64,000 bases of DNA from Desulfosporosinus orientis DSM 765 (GCF_000235605.1 NC_016584.1:980001-1044000), one strand, 5' to 3'. Positions 25,983 to 34,887 are shown, numbered from the stretch's first letter. Numbers and translations: made by a program. The notes: generated by a model from the letters alone, not told the origin.

Positions 25983-27242
25983 ATGAAAAAACCAGAATTG
26001 TTAGCTCCCGCTGGGGACATGGAAAAGTTGAAATATGCTCTGGCTTATGGAGCAGATGCTGTATATATGGGTGGAGCGGCCTTTGGCTTGCGGGCCTATG
26101 CCGGTAATTTTAAGGCAGAGGAAATGGAGCAGGCAGTTCGCTGGACCCATGCCTTAGGGAAAAAGCTTTATGTCACTGTGAATATTTTTGCTCATGAAAA
26201 GGACTTCGAAAACCTGCCGGCATACCTCAAGGAATTGGAAGGTCTCGGGGTGGACGCAGCTATCGTCTCTGATCCCGGAGTGATCATGCTGGCTCAAGAA
26301 GCTGCGCCGAAACTGCCCCTGCATTTAAGTACCCAGGCCAACAACACAAACTCCTATTCCATTCGTTTCTGGATGAAACAGGGGATTGAAAGAGTTGTTT
26401 TAGCCCGAGAGCTGACTCTTGAGGAACTGAAAGAGGTACGGGCTAAAGTCGACGGAGGGTTAGAGATTTTTATCCACGGTGCTATGTGCATGTCTTATTC
26501 AGGAAGATGCCTGCTGAGCAATTATTTAACGGGAAGAGATGCCAACCGGGGGGAATGCACTCAGCCTTGTCGTTGGGGTTATGCTCTGGTGGAGGAGAAA
26601 CGGCCGGGCCAAGTTTTTCCTATTGAGGAAGATGAACGAGGGACTTATGTGTTTAATTCCCATGACCTATGTCTTTTGCCTCGCCTGCCCTTATTGAAGT
26701 CTTTAAATATTGATAGTTATAAAATCGAAGGACGAATGAAGAGTGCTCAATATGTAGCCAGCACAGTCAAGGTGTACCGGGAGGCCATTGACACACTTTG
26801 GGATGAAGGAGAAGCAGCCTTTCAGGCTAAGCTCCCCCAGTGGTTTGCAGAAATGGATAAAGTCAGCCACCGGGATTATTCGCCGGGATTTCTCTTTGGC
26901 AAGCCGGGAGCTGATTCCCATAACATAGAGACGTCTCATTATGTGCGGGACTATGACTTTGTCGGAGTTTGGCTGGATGATGAGGAAGTGCAAAATCTTG
27001 CCGGCTCTAGAGAGCAAGGTACAGCCTGGGTGGAGCAGAGAAATAACTTTAAGCTGGGTGAGGTTCTGGAGGTTCTGACCCCGCAAGGTGATTGCTGGTC
27101 CTTTGAAGTCAAGGAAATGTGGGATGTTGAAGGAGAACCCCTGGAAGTAGCCCGTCATGCCCAGCAAAGGATTAAACTATCCGTACCCAGGAGGATTCTG
27201 CCTTTCAGCATCTTGAGGCGGGCTAAAAGTGAGAAAAAGTAA
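25983..27242 (+). CDS. U32 peptidase family protein (TrhP/YrrN-O-like, tRNA hydroxylation group)
   Basis: A 419-residue U32 protein starting KKPELLAPAGDMEKLKYAL. The family signature EIFIHGAMCMSYSGRC is near residues 162-177, with further cysteines in GECTQPCRWGY that could bind an Fe-S cluster. Relatives TrhP/YegQ take part in prephenate-dependent 5-hydroxyuridine formation in tRNA, whereas older annotation says collagenase-like protease. Which applies here is an inference from length and context (mltG-U32 neighbourhood). Confidence 0.85.
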   Translation: MKKPELLAPAGDMEKLKYALAYGADAVYMGGAAFGLRAYAGNFKAEEMEQAVRWTHALGKKLYVTVNIFAHEKDFENLPAYLKELEGLGVDAAIVSDPGVIMLAQEAAPKLPLHLSTQANNTNSYSIRFWMKQGIERVVLARELTLEELKEVRAKVDGGLEIFIHGAMCMSYSGRCLLSNYLTGRDANRGECTQPCRWGYALVEEKRPGQVFPIEEDERGTYVFNSHDLCLLPRLPLLKSLNIDSYKIEGRMKSAQYVASTVKVYREAIDTLWDEGEAAFQAKLPQWFAEMDKVSHRDYSPGFLFGKPGADSHNIETSHYVRDYDFVGVWLDDEEVQNLAGSREQGTAWVEQRNNFKLGEVLEVLTPQGDCWSFEVKEMWDVEGEPLEVARHAQQRIKLSVPRRILPFSILRRAKSEKK

Positions 27243-27276
27243 GTTTTGTTGAGAGAAAGGTTAAGGAGATAAAAAT

Positions 27277-27549
27277 ATGTCTGGTTGTGGGGAGTCGGCA
27301 TCATTAAATTCGTTGGCTGATGATAGTGAAGTTGTTATAAAAGCGCGTTTGGCAAGGGCAGAAATGCAAATGCTGGATAAGCTGGTGGAGGGTTTAGGAC
27401 ATTTAGGAATTGTCACCACTACCAATAGGGCTTTGGGAGAGGTTATGATTTTATCCACCAGGCAGTGTTGGCCGGATTTAAAAAGGGCAATCGAACATAT
27501 GCCCTTCCGGATTGATTTTCTGCCACAAAATGAAGGCGAGGGGGAGTGA
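27277..27549 (+). CDS. small DUF4911-like protein, paralogue 1
   Basis: A 90-residue protein. Residues about 20-80 form one domain (VVIKARLARAEMQMLDKL, then GHLGIVTTTNRALGEVMI and a QCWPDLKRAIEHMP end) nearly repeated by the next gene. I assign DUF4911 from memory of the fold pattern; function unknown. ATG 27277 follows AAGGAGATAAAAAT and lies 35 bp behind the U32 gene, so it is probably in that operon. Confidence 0.72.
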   Translation: MSGCGESASLNSLADDSEVVIKARLARAEMQMLDKLVEGLGHLGIVTTTNRALGEVMILSTRQCWPDLKRAIEHMPFRIDFLPQNEGEGE

Positions 27550-27551
27550 CT

Positions 27552-27791
27552 ATGAATTTTTCAGAATATCCAGGGTTCCAGCTTTCGGACATAGACCTTA
27601 TTATTAAAGCCCGCATCGATCGCTCCCAAATCCAGATGCTCTGTAAGCTGGTGGAAGGGCTGGGCCACCTGGGGGTTGTCACAACCACCAACAAGGAGTT
27701 GGGTGAAGTCATGATTCAAACCACCAAACAGTGTTGGCCGGAACTAAAGGAAGCCATTGAAAAAATGCCTTTGCAGGTGGAATTTGGTTAA
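27552..27791 (+). CDS. small DUF4911-like protein, paralogue 2
   Basis: A 79-residue protein clearly homologous to the preceding one, sharing KLVEGLGHLG(I/V)VTTTN and QCWP(E/D)LK.AIE.MP. ATG 27552 follows GAGGGGAGTG, two bases after the paralogue's stop; GTG 27546 would overlap it. The pair arose by tandem duplication and may form a heterodimer (inference). Function unknown. Confidence 0.72.
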   Translation: MNFSEYPGFQLSDIDLIIKARIDRSQIQMLCKLVEGLGHLGVVTTTNKELGEVMIQTTKQCWPELKEAIEKMPLQVEFG

Positions 27792-27823
27792 AATCCTTTT
27801 CCATAGAAGTCAGATCAGGAGGG

Positions 27824-27867
27824 GCTTGTACCAAAAATCTTACGCGCGTAAGATTTTTGGTACAAGC
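27824..27867. terminator. 44-bp perfect palindrome, probable bidirectional terminator
   Basis: Two 22-base arms meet with no spacer (centre 27845/27846). Each inner half contains ATCTTACGC, and the distal half gives a TTTTT run, so the inner hairpin can act as an intrinsic terminator on either strand. It lies behind the DUF4911-like pair. Confidence 0.75.
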
Positions 27868-27954
27868 AGGGTGAAGGAACTTAGACTTTTGGGATTGCCC
27901 GAATTCTAATAAAGCTGTAAAATGAAAAAACTTTGGTTATTGCCTAAGAGGAAA

Positions 27955-27977
27955 AAGGAACCCGGGGGGGTTCCTTA
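27955..27977 (-). terminator. intrinsic terminator of the moxR-VWA pair
   Basis: AAGGAACC and GGTTCCTT arms; on the minus strand the hairpin runs straight into TTTTTCC, two bases beyond the VWA gene stop. Confidence 0.85.
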
Positions 27978-27978
27978 A

Positions 27979-29187
27979 CTATTTGCGGACCATGAGCTTT
28001 TTAATAGCTTGATCCAGACCATCTAAGGTTAATTCGTACATGGGATAGATACTGCGCACCATTTTAATGGTGTAATAGCCGTGTACCCGCTCCCAGTATT
28101 TTTCGGGTATGGGATTAAGCCAAACGTTATAGGGGAATGTCTTAGAGAAACGCTGCAGCCAGGTAAATCCCGGCTCTTCATTGCTCACATCCCAGAAGAT
28201 ATTGCCGTCGATCATGGTGAGTTCACTGGGAGCCATAGCTGCGTCCCCAATAATAATCACTTTATAATCCGGGCTCAGTGAATGGAGAACATCATAGGTT
28301 TTAACAGCTCGCCTGGGGCTGCAGCTGGGATCCAGGTAGAGCAGCTCATAAAAACAGTTGTGAAAGTAATAGAATTTCAGGTCTTTAAAATGGGATGACT
28401 TGTGCACGGCAGAAAACAAGCGGCTGCAAATATCGGCGTAAGGGGCCATTGAGCCTCCTGAATCCATTAAAACCATGAGTTTAACGGCATTTTTGCGGGG
28501 ACGGGTCCAGACCAGCTTTAATTGCCCGCCGTTCTTGCAGGTTTCAGCAATGGTATCTTCCAGGTCCAGCTGATCCTTGGCTCCGTCAACTCGGGTACTG
28601 AACTGGCGCAATTTGCGTAGGGCTACTTTGAATTGCCGGACACCTAAGGTTTTATCCTTGCGGTAGTCACGGTAATTTCGCTCTGAGGCTACTTTTACAG
28701 CGGATTGCCCGTAGGACTCACCGCCTATGCGGATGCCTCCGGGGTGAAACCCGGAGTGTCCGAAAGGAGAGGTTCCACCGGTACCGATCCAGGTATTGCC
28801 CCCGTGATGGGGGCTGTCTTGCTTGCGCAAACGTTCCTCCAAAGCTTCTTTTAAGTTTTCCCAATTGGGCAGCCCTAATTTCTTTAATATCTCGTTGCGC
28901 TCTTCCTCAGAAAACATTTTGGCCGGTAATGGATTTTTCAGCCATTCCGATACCTGATCCAATAATTGTTCAGGCGTCTCGATCCCTCGAAAATATTTTT
29001 GAAAGGCCAGGTCATATTGGTCAAAATGGCTTTCGCTTTTAACTAAAACGGCTCTGGCCAAATAGTAAAAACCGGCCAGGCTGGATCCGGCCAGGCCCTG
29101 AGACAGAGCCTCCATTAAAGTCATCCATTCTGTAATGGAAACAGGGATTCCTTCCCGACGCAATTGATAGAAGAAACTGATATACAT
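27979..29187 (-). CDS. VWA (CoxE-like) domain protein
   Basis: A 402-residue cytosolic protein with a C-terminal von Willebrand A domain. The MIDAS-type DSGGSM is near residue 245 (DxGxS rather than the classical DxSxS). The N-terminal half is helical and charged, with a Gly-rich loop (HHGGNTWIGTGGTSPFGH). Together with the MoxR ATPase five bases upstream, it forms the MoxR-VWA pair thought to act as a metal-insertion or remodelling chaperone for a partner complex. The partner is not visible here. Confidence 0.83.
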   Translation of the reverse strand: MYISFFYQLRREGIPVSITEWMTLMEALSQGLAGSSLAGFYYLARAVLVKSESHFDQYDLAFQKYFRGIETPEQLLDQVSEWLKNPLPAKMFSEEERNEILKKLGLPNWENLKEALEERLRKQDSPHHGGNTWIGTGGTSPFGHSGFHPGGIRIGGESYGQSAVKVASERNYRDYRKDKTLGVRQFKVALRKLRQFSTRVDGAKDQLDLEDTIAETCKNGGQLKLVWTRPRKNAVKLMVLMDSGGSMAPYADICSRLFSAVHKSSHFKDLKFYYFHNCFYELLYLDPSCSPRRAVKTYDVLHSLSPDYKVIIIGDAAMAPSELTMIDGNIFWDVSNEEPGFTWLQRFSKTFPYNVWLNPIPEKYWERVHGYYTIKMVRSIYPMYELTLDGLDQAIKKLMVRK

Positions 29188-29192
29188 AGGCC

Positions 29193-30056
29193 TTACCAGA
29201 CTCGTTTGCCGGCACGAGACGGACTGTCCGTGTCCCGCAGGTGCAATTGACGCAAGGCCAAGTCAAAATCCTGATTCTTCTTTAACAAGGCTCCCAGAAA
29301 CGGGATCTCCTTAGAAATCCTCTCCGGTTCAATACCTCCGATGGTTAAGGCTTGCACCCAGTCCAGTAATTCACTGGTGCTGGGTTTTTTCTGCAGGCCT
29401 GAAACAGTTCTCAGCCAGTAGAATGACTTTAAGGCTTCGGTCAGTAATTGATCTTCTAAATCCGGGAAATGGACATGGACTATTTCCTGCATCATATTTT
29501 GACCCGGAAAGTCTATGTAATGGAAAATACAGCGCCGTAAAAAGGCATCGGGGAGTTCTTTTTCAGCGTTGCTGGTGATAATGACGATGGGACGGTGTTT
29601 GGCCGTGATGATTTCTCCGGTTTCCGGGATGTAAAAATTCATCACATCCAATTCCCAGAGCAAGTCATTGGGGAATTCCAAATCAGCTTTATCGATTTCA
29701 TCGATTAAGAGAACCACTCGTTCATCGGAGCGGAAGGCTTTCCCCAGTTTGCCTAATTTAATGTATTGTTTGATATCCGCAACATTCTGTCCTCCGAATT
29801 GGCTGTCATAGAGGCGCTGTACTGTGTCATAGACGTAGAGCCCATCCTGGGCTTTGGTGGTAGATTTGATGTTCCAGACAATTAAGCGGAGCCCCAGGGA
29901 ACTGGCGATGCTTTCCGCCAAGACAGTCTTGCCGGTACCAGGTTCGCCTTTGATTAGGAGCGGTCGTTTTAAGGCCACTGAGATATTGACACTGTTGCGG
30001 AGATCGCTGGAAACTATGTAATCCTCAGTACCTTGATAGGATAGATGATCGGTCAT
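29193..30056 (-). CDS. MoxR-family AAA ATPase
   Basis: A 287-residue AAA ATPase. Walker A GEPGTGKT is at residues 37-44, Walker B VVLLIDEIDKA near 118, and the sensor/arginine-finger region is VIITSNAEKELPDAFLRRC. MoxR ATPases work with VWA proteins to assemble or activate metal enzymes. ATG 30056 follows GGAGGGAAATAG on the minus strand. A dyad repeat (30073-30110) lies in the promoter region. Confidence 0.9.
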   Translation of the reverse strand: MTDHLSYQGTEDYIVSSDLRNSVNISVALKRPLLIKGEPGTGKTVLAESIASSLGLRLIVWNIKSTTKAQDGLYVYDTVQRLYDSQFGGQNVADIKQYIKLGKLGKAFRSDERVVLLIDEIDKADLEFPNDLLWELDVMNFYIPETGEIITAKHRPIVIITSNAEKELPDAFLRRCIFHYIDFPGQNMMQEIVHVHFPDLEDQLLTEALKSFYWLRTVSGLQKKPSTSELLDWVQALTIGGIEPERISKEIPFLGALLKKNQDFDLALRQLHLRDTDSPSRAGKRVW

Positions 30057-30072
30057 TTTCTATTTCCCTCCT

Positions 30073-30110
30073 AGTGGTAATTTAATATATTTTAACACAA
30101 TATTACCACT
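30073..30110. promoter_or_regulatory. inverted repeat upstream of moxR
   Basis: AGTGGTAAT (30073-30081) and ATTACCACT (30102-30110) are perfect 9-base arms 20 bases apart around an AT-rich core that could hold the moxR -10. It is a possible repressor site; the regulator is unknown. Confidence 0.5.
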
Positions 30111-30286
30111 TATTGGGGGATGTGAGGGTTGAATTGTCAAACTTTGTATTTTCAAAACTTGTCTACAAGGGTTAGGATTTTATAGTGAGAATTGTAATTG
30201 CTAAAAATTAAAATACTTAGTAGGTTAGGTATTTATTAGGGAGGTATTTTGAAATAATTGTCATTGGAAGCTTATAATGCCATTAA

Positions 30287-30360
30287 GACCTATTGACGAT
30301 GGTGAAAATTATCGATATTATAAGTATGTAAATGAATAAAGACCTAATAGTCAATAGGTC
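30287..30360. promoter_or_regulatory. inverted repeat flanking the pilus locus 1 promoter
   Basis: GACCTATTGAC (30287-30297) and GTCAATAGGTC (30350-30360) are perfect 11-base inverted arms 52 bases apart. The left arm overlaps the -35 box and the right arm lies in the 5' untranslated region. It could be a looping operator. Confidence 0.5.
30293..30321 (+). promoter_or_regulatory. sigma-A promoter of pilus locus 1
   Basis: TTGACG (30293-30298) and TATTAT (30316-30321) with a 17-base spacer, about 100 bases ahead of the pilin gene. Confidence 0.75.
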
Positions 30361-30419
30361 AAAAGTCCTTTATAAGTAGGATTTGTGGGAAAATGTACAT
30401 ATTAGGAGGAGTGAATCGG

Positions 30420-30845
30420 ATGAGGGAAAGGATTAAACGAAGAAAAGAAGATGGTTTCACATTAATCGAACTTATGATTGTTATTGCGGTTATTGGGATT
30501 TTGGCGGTTGTGCTGGTGCCAAAAATGAGTAGTATTAAAGATTCAGCTAAAGCTACTGGAGTTATTACGAATGCAAAATCTATTGAAGCTTATACTATTG
30601 CAAATATTGATAAGTGGGTAGCGAATGGTGACGATGATGACGCTATTCTTGGGCATATTTCTGACCAGTTTGGAGATAGCGGAGATGATGAAATTACTAA
30701 TCCTTATGAAGGTGGTGAAGGATTAAGTGATGATGAAGGGGTTGGAATGGTAGTAGTAACAGTTTCAGGAAATGAAGTTACAATTAAAGGTTACGGAAAT
30801 AGTGATAGCGACGTTGTTTATAACAATACTGTCAAACCATATTGA
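30420..30845 (+). CDS. pilA: type IV major pilin, locus 1
   Basis: A 141-residue prepilin. The leader RERIKRRKEDG is followed by FTLIELMIVIAVIGILAVV, so cleavage after G12 and the pilin Glu+5 are intact. The mature protein is acidic, short and free of cysteines. ATG 30420 follows AGGAGGAGTG; the in-frame ATG 30393 precedes that site. It has its own promoter, and a hairpin terminator follows, consistent with higher expression than the downstream machinery. Confidence 0.88.
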   Translation: MRERIKRRKEDGFTLIELMIVIAVIGILAVVLVPKMSSIKDSAKATGVITNAKSIEAYTIANIDKWVANGDDDDAILGHISDQFGDSGDDEITNPYEGGEGLSDDEGVGMVVVTVSGNEVTIKGYGNSDSDVVYNNTVKPY

Positions 30846-30873
30846 AATATAGTGTAAATTATTGAAAACTGGA

Positions 30874-30897
30874 GGGTGTTTGCCGAAACACCCTTTT
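30874..30897 (+). terminator. intrinsic terminator after the locus 1 pilin
   Basis: GGGTGTTT and AAACACCC arms with a GCCG loop and TTTT. It probably allows partial read-through to pilB. Confidence 0.85.
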
Positions 30898-30977
30898 ATA
30901 ATATCATTAAGTAGGAATTATCTTCTTAAACTTTATATTAAGTATATTATCTCTTGTAGGAACAAGGAGGCTAGTCT

Positions 30978-33041
30978 GTGGTACCTCGTCAAGATCGTAA
31001 ACGGCTAGGTGAAATTCTCATAGCGGGGGGTGTCATATCTCCAACTCAGTTAGATGAAGCATTAAAGACCCAAAAAGTTCTTGGCTTGCGTTTAGGAGAA
31101 GTGCTAATTCATCATGGACTTGTCACTGAGGACGACATTCTAAGGACCATGCAGAGCCAACTAGGGTTACCTCTAATTGATTTGAATCAGATTGTCGTTG
31201 CAGAGCAGATCCTGCAAAAGCTGCCGGAAAAAGTAGCTCGAAAATACTCTGTTCTTCCGGTGGAAATCTCTGATGGACAACTAATGGTAGCCATGAGCGA
31301 TCCGACGGACTACTTTGCCATTGAAGATCTACGGATTGCCGTCGGAATGCCCATCGTACCTTGTCTGGCGCAGAAAGATCAGATTCTAAATGCCATTGAT
31401 CGCTATTATAGTCATCAGGATGCGGAAAAGGCAGCTCGTGAGTATGCCAAACACCTAATGGCTAAAGGTTTAGTCAGTGAAGAGCAAATTCTGCGGACGA
31501 TGCAGAGTCAATTGGGTTTACCTTTAATTGATTTGAATAAGGTAATTATCCCAGATGAAACTGTAGGGCTGATTCCTGAGAGCCTAGCCCGTAAGTACAC
31601 GATTATTCCTGTAGAAGTGAATAATGGTCAGTTAATGGTGGCGATGAATGATCCAACGGACTACTCCATTATAAATGAATTGCGTCAAGTTAATGGAATG
31701 CTGGTCAAACCTTGTTTAGCTAAGAAGAAGGATATTCTGAAAGCAATTGATCGTTATTATGCCCATAGTGAAGCAGAGAAAATGGCTAGGGATTATTTGC
31801 GTCAGTCTGGAAGCGCTGTGGCCGCAACTACTCAAACGGCTAAAGTCTCTTTAGCAGGGGTAGAAATAGATGATGAAACTTCTACTCCAATTATTAAGTT
31901 TTTGAATACTCTTATTGAAAATGCCATTAATAATAAGGCCAGCGACATTCATATTGAACCTATGGAAGAAGAGCTGCGGATACGCTTTCGAATTGATGGA
32001 GTTTTACATGAGAGTATGAGAACTCCGCGTGGAATGATAGGACCGGTTGTAAGTCGAGTTAAGATAATGTCAGACCTCAACATTTCGGAACGCCGTTTAC
32101 CCCAAGATGGCAGGATTAGTTATCAATTAGGCGAAAAAACCATAGACCTGCGTGTTTCCACTGCTCCAACCATGTTTGGAGAAAAGGTTGTATTAAGGGT
32201 ATTAGACAAAACCAATGTGACAGTTGATAAGGAAAGTCTTGGACTTGAAGGCATAGATCAGGACAGATTTAATGAATTTATTACAAGACCTTATGGAATT
32301 GTTTTGGTCACAGGCCCGACAGGCAGCGGAAAAAGTACAACACTCTACACAATGCTCAACCAACTGAACACTCCGGAAAAAAATATTATTACTTTGGAAG
32401 ATCCTGTCGAGTTTAATTTTAGCGGAATTAATCAGATACAGATTAATCCAAAGGCAGGACTTACCTTTGCCACAGGTTTACGGTCAATATTGAGGCAGGA
32501 TCCTGATGTTATAATGGTGGGCGAGATGAGAGACAAAGAAACTGCCGAAATTGCTGTGCGTGCCGCTTTAACTGGTCACTTGGTATTGTCAACTATTCAT
32601 ACTAATGATGCTGCAAGCGCTATTAATCGTCTTGTGGATATGCAGATCGAACCTTATTTATTATCAGCATCGCTATTAGGAGTCATCTCACAAAGGTTAA
32701 TCCGAAAAACCTGTCCTAAATGTGCTGCTGAGTATGAAGCAAGTCCCTTAGATCATATGTTTCTGGAAAGAGATCTTGATGTCCCGTTAGAATTGAAAAA
32801 AGGTAAAGGATGTTCCTTTTGTTATAATAGTGGCTATAAAGGCCGACGAGCTATATTTGAAATAATGCCGATAACATCAGAACACCGGGTACTTATAAAT
32901 CGACGAGCCAGTGTTGATGAAATAAGAAAATTGTCCATAAAACATGGCATGAAGACACTTAAAAAAGCTGCAGCAAAACTAGTTTTACAAGGTATTACTA
33001 CGATGGATGAACTTTTACGGGTTACTTTCGTAAATGAATAA
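30978..33041 (+). CDS. pilB: type IV pilus assembly ATPase PilB with duplicated N-terminal MshEN region
   Basis: A 687-residue extension ATPase, over 100 residues longer than usual. Residues 9-69 carry two RLGE..L...G motifs of the c-di-GMP-binding MshEN domain. Residues 155-270 repeat the second motif and following fold (ILRTMQSQLGLPLIDLN occurs at 54-70 and 171-187) but with EYAK in place of RLGE. The ATPase core has Walker A GPTGSGKSTT, Walker B with VGEMRDKETAE, the TGHLVLSTIHTNDA His box and a zinc CPKC/CSFC tetracysteine. GTG 30978 follows AAGGAGG. Confidence 0.93.
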   Translation: MVPRQDRKRLGEILIAGGVISPTQLDEALKTQKVLGLRLGEVLIHHGLVTEDDILRTMQSQLGLPLIDLNQIVVAEQILQKLPEKVARKYSVLPVEISDGQLMVAMSDPTDYFAIEDLRIAVGMPIVPCLAQKDQILNAIDRYYSHQDAEKAAREYAKHLMAKGLVSEEQILRTMQSQLGLPLIDLNKVIIPDETVGLIPESLARKYTIIPVEVNNGQLMVAMNDPTDYSIINELRQVNGMLVKPCLAKKKDILKAIDRYYAHSEAEKMARDYLRQSGSAVAATTQTAKVSLAGVEIDDETSTPIIKFLNTLIENAINNKASDIHIEPMEEELRIRFRIDGVLHESMRTPRGMIGPVVSRVKIMSDLNISERRLPQDGRISYQLGEKTIDLRVSTAPTMFGEKVVLRVLDKTNVTVDKESLGLEGIDQDRFNEFITRPYGIVLVTGPTGSGKSTTLYTMLNQLNTPEKNIITLEDPVEFNFSGINQIQINPKAGLTFATGLRSILRQDPDVIMVGEMRDKETAEIAVRAALTGHLVLSTIHTNDAASAINRLVDMQIEPYLLSASLLGVISQRLIRKTCPKCAAEYEASPLDHMFLERDLDVPLELKKGKGCSFCYNSGYKGRRAIFEIMPITSEHRVLINRRASVDEIRKLSIKHGMKTLKKAAAKLVLQGITTMDELLRVTFVNE

Positions 33042-33077
33042 ATTAAAATCATCACTAAGAATTGGGAATGGTGAAAT

Positions 33078-34286
33078 GTGCAGTTTCGTTATAAAGTAGT
33101 CGATGATAAGTTATCTTTAAGAACCGGTATAGTAGAAGCGATTGATTTGGAATCCGCCAGAATGTTTATCATTAATAATAACTGGCAGATCATCATGCTT
33201 AAAGAAGTAAAGAAAATCGACAGTTTTTTTCATAAAAGGTTTGAGGGCAGAATAAAAGCAGAATCAATTAGTTCCTTTTGTAGTCAACTGGCAATGATTA
33301 TACGTTCGGGGGCAAGTATGATTAGAGGCTTGGAAATCATGCAGTCTCAAATCAATGCTCCTCGCTTCAAGGAGGTTGTAAGTACCTTATATGTTGAAGT
33401 AAGTCGAGGTAATTCTTTGGCACAGGCAATGCGCAGCTGTCAAGGTTCCTTGCCCGAACTACTTATTAATTTGGTATCCGTTGGTGAAGAAAGCGGTAAT
33501 TTGGATTCTGTTCTTATAAGTATGGCTGCTTACTATGATCGAGAAAACTTTATTCGCAAGAAAATGTCCAGTGCAGCTATTTATCCTGTCATTTTAATAG
33601 TTGTACTTATTGGTCTACTCATATTATTTATGAATTTTATTCTTCCTGAAATCACGGGTATGTTAGCAGAGAATGGACAAAGCTTGCCGGTAATTACTCA
33701 ACTTATGGTTAATACCACGGAATTTATAAAAGACAATTTTATTTTCCTCTTGCTTGGCTGTATAGGCATAGTATTATTCTTTTTTCGACTTATTAAAATT
33801 CCCCAATATCGATATGTTTTTGATTCTTTGATGTTAAGAACTCCTCTCTTTGGTAAGAACATTAAGAATGTTATTATTTCCCGCTTTTCCCGTACTCTTG
33901 CACTATTTTTGCACTCTTCTATACCAATAATTTCTATTTTTGATTCCATGGAAAGCATTTTAGGCAATGAAGTTCCTCGCAGGGCGATTATTAAAGCCAA
34001 GGAAAGAATTATTAATGGCGAAACTCTCAATTCTGCTTTTGGGCAAGAACCATTTTTTGATCCTCTCGTGATTCAGATGATGGCCATTGGAGAAGAAACC
34101 GGACGCTTAGAGGAATTAATGGAAGAAGTCTCCGATCATTACGATAGATTAGTTGAGATCGGTATTTCCAGAATGGTTGCGTTAGTTGAGCCGGCCTTTA
34201 CAGTATTAATTGGAGTTTTAGCAGGAGGTATGATTATTTCTATTGCCTTACCTATATTCAGTATGACAAGCGGGTTAAGCCGATAA
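33078..34286 (+). CDS. pilC: type IV pilus inner-membrane platform protein PilC, locus 1
   Basis: A 402-residue GspF/PilC protein with two repeated cytoplasmic T2SSF domains (about 65-190 and 270-395). Three membrane helices lie near residues 165-190, 220-240 and 370-395. It anchors PilB at the membrane. It begins with GTG 33078, 36 bp after pilB; the ribosome site is weak (GGGAATGG). Confidence 0.92.
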   Translation: MQFRYKVVDDKLSLRTGIVEAIDLESARMFIINNNWQIIMLKEVKKIDSFFHKRFEGRIKAESISSFCSQLAMIIRSGASMIRGLEIMQSQINAPRFKEVVSTLYVEVSRGNSLAQAMRSCQGSLPELLINLVSVGEESGNLDSVLISMAAYYDRENFIRKKMSSAAIYPVILIVVLIGLLILFMNFILPEITGMLAENGQSLPVITQLMVNTTEFIKDNFIFLLLGCIGIVLFFFRLIKIPQYRYVFDSLMLRTPLFGKNIKNVIISRFSRTLALFLHSSIPIISIFDSMESILGNEVPRRAIIKAKERIINGETLNSAFGQEPFFDPLVIQMMAIGEETGRLEELMEEVSDHYDRLVEIGISRMVALVEPAFTVLIGVLAGGMIISIALPIFSMTSGLSR

Positions 34287-34329
34287 ATGCCCCATTAGTT
34301 TTATAGTTGTAGATGATATGGAGGAGTTC

Positions 34330-34887
34330 ATGGAGGAAACTTCCGTTACCATTCCTAGAACAAAAGAAAAGAGCTTAGGATTTACTCTTGTTGAAATAAT
34401 GATTGTCGTGGCAGTGATAGGAATTATAGCAATGGTATCAGTTCCAAAGTATCAAGGACTTACGGATCATTACCATTTAGAGTCTTCGGCTCAAATGTTA
34501 GCAGGAAAGTTACGTAATGCTAAACAGTATGCTATGGACCGGCGGACCAACGTATATGTCTTGTTGAATTCTAATTCAGCTCAGATCTTTTATTTTAATG
34601 ATACTACTAAAGAGTATACTTCCTTGGAAACTAAAGACGACTTTGATCGGGGTGTTCATTTTGCATATACCTCTGGCACAGGACTTGAAACGATACCTTC
34701 GAATGGGGGAGTTGATAATATCCCTTTGGATTTTGATACTGTTGAGGATCGTTGCCTAATATTTGACAGAAAAGGTTTTCTCAAAACCAGTCCTGTAAGC
34801 ATTACATTGACTAATTCTCGTTCCTTGCCCCAGTCTGTTAGTGTTGACTTAAGTTCTGATACCCTTGAAGTTAAGATTAATTGGTGA
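34330..34887 (+). CDS. minor prepilin, FimT/GspH-like
   Basis: A 185-residue prepilin. After a 17-residue leader, LG|FTLVEIMIVVAVIGIIAMV gives the processing site and Glu+5. The mature part has the GspH/FimT pattern (SSAQMLAGKLRNAKQYAMDRR followed by a beta-rich domain). It is likely part of a pilus-tip priming complex. ATG 34330 is preferred since GGAGGAG precedes it; the in-frame ATG at 34318 overlaps that site. Confidence 0.83.
   Translation: MEETSVTIPRTKEKSLGFTLVEIMIVVAVIGIIAMVSVPKYQGLTDHYHLESSAQMLAGKLRNAKQYAMDRRTNVYVLLNSNSAQIFYFNDTTKEYTSLETKDDFDRGVHFAYTSGTGLETIPSNGGVDNIPLDFDTVEDRCLIFDRKGFLKTSPVSITLTNSRSLPQSVSVDLSSDTLEVKINW

Larger units (their letters stand above)
30111..30419. other. 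AT-rich divergent intergenic region between moxR and pilus locus 1
   Basis: It holds the promoter and inverted repeat described separately. No other coding or RNA signal was seen. Confidence 0.6.
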
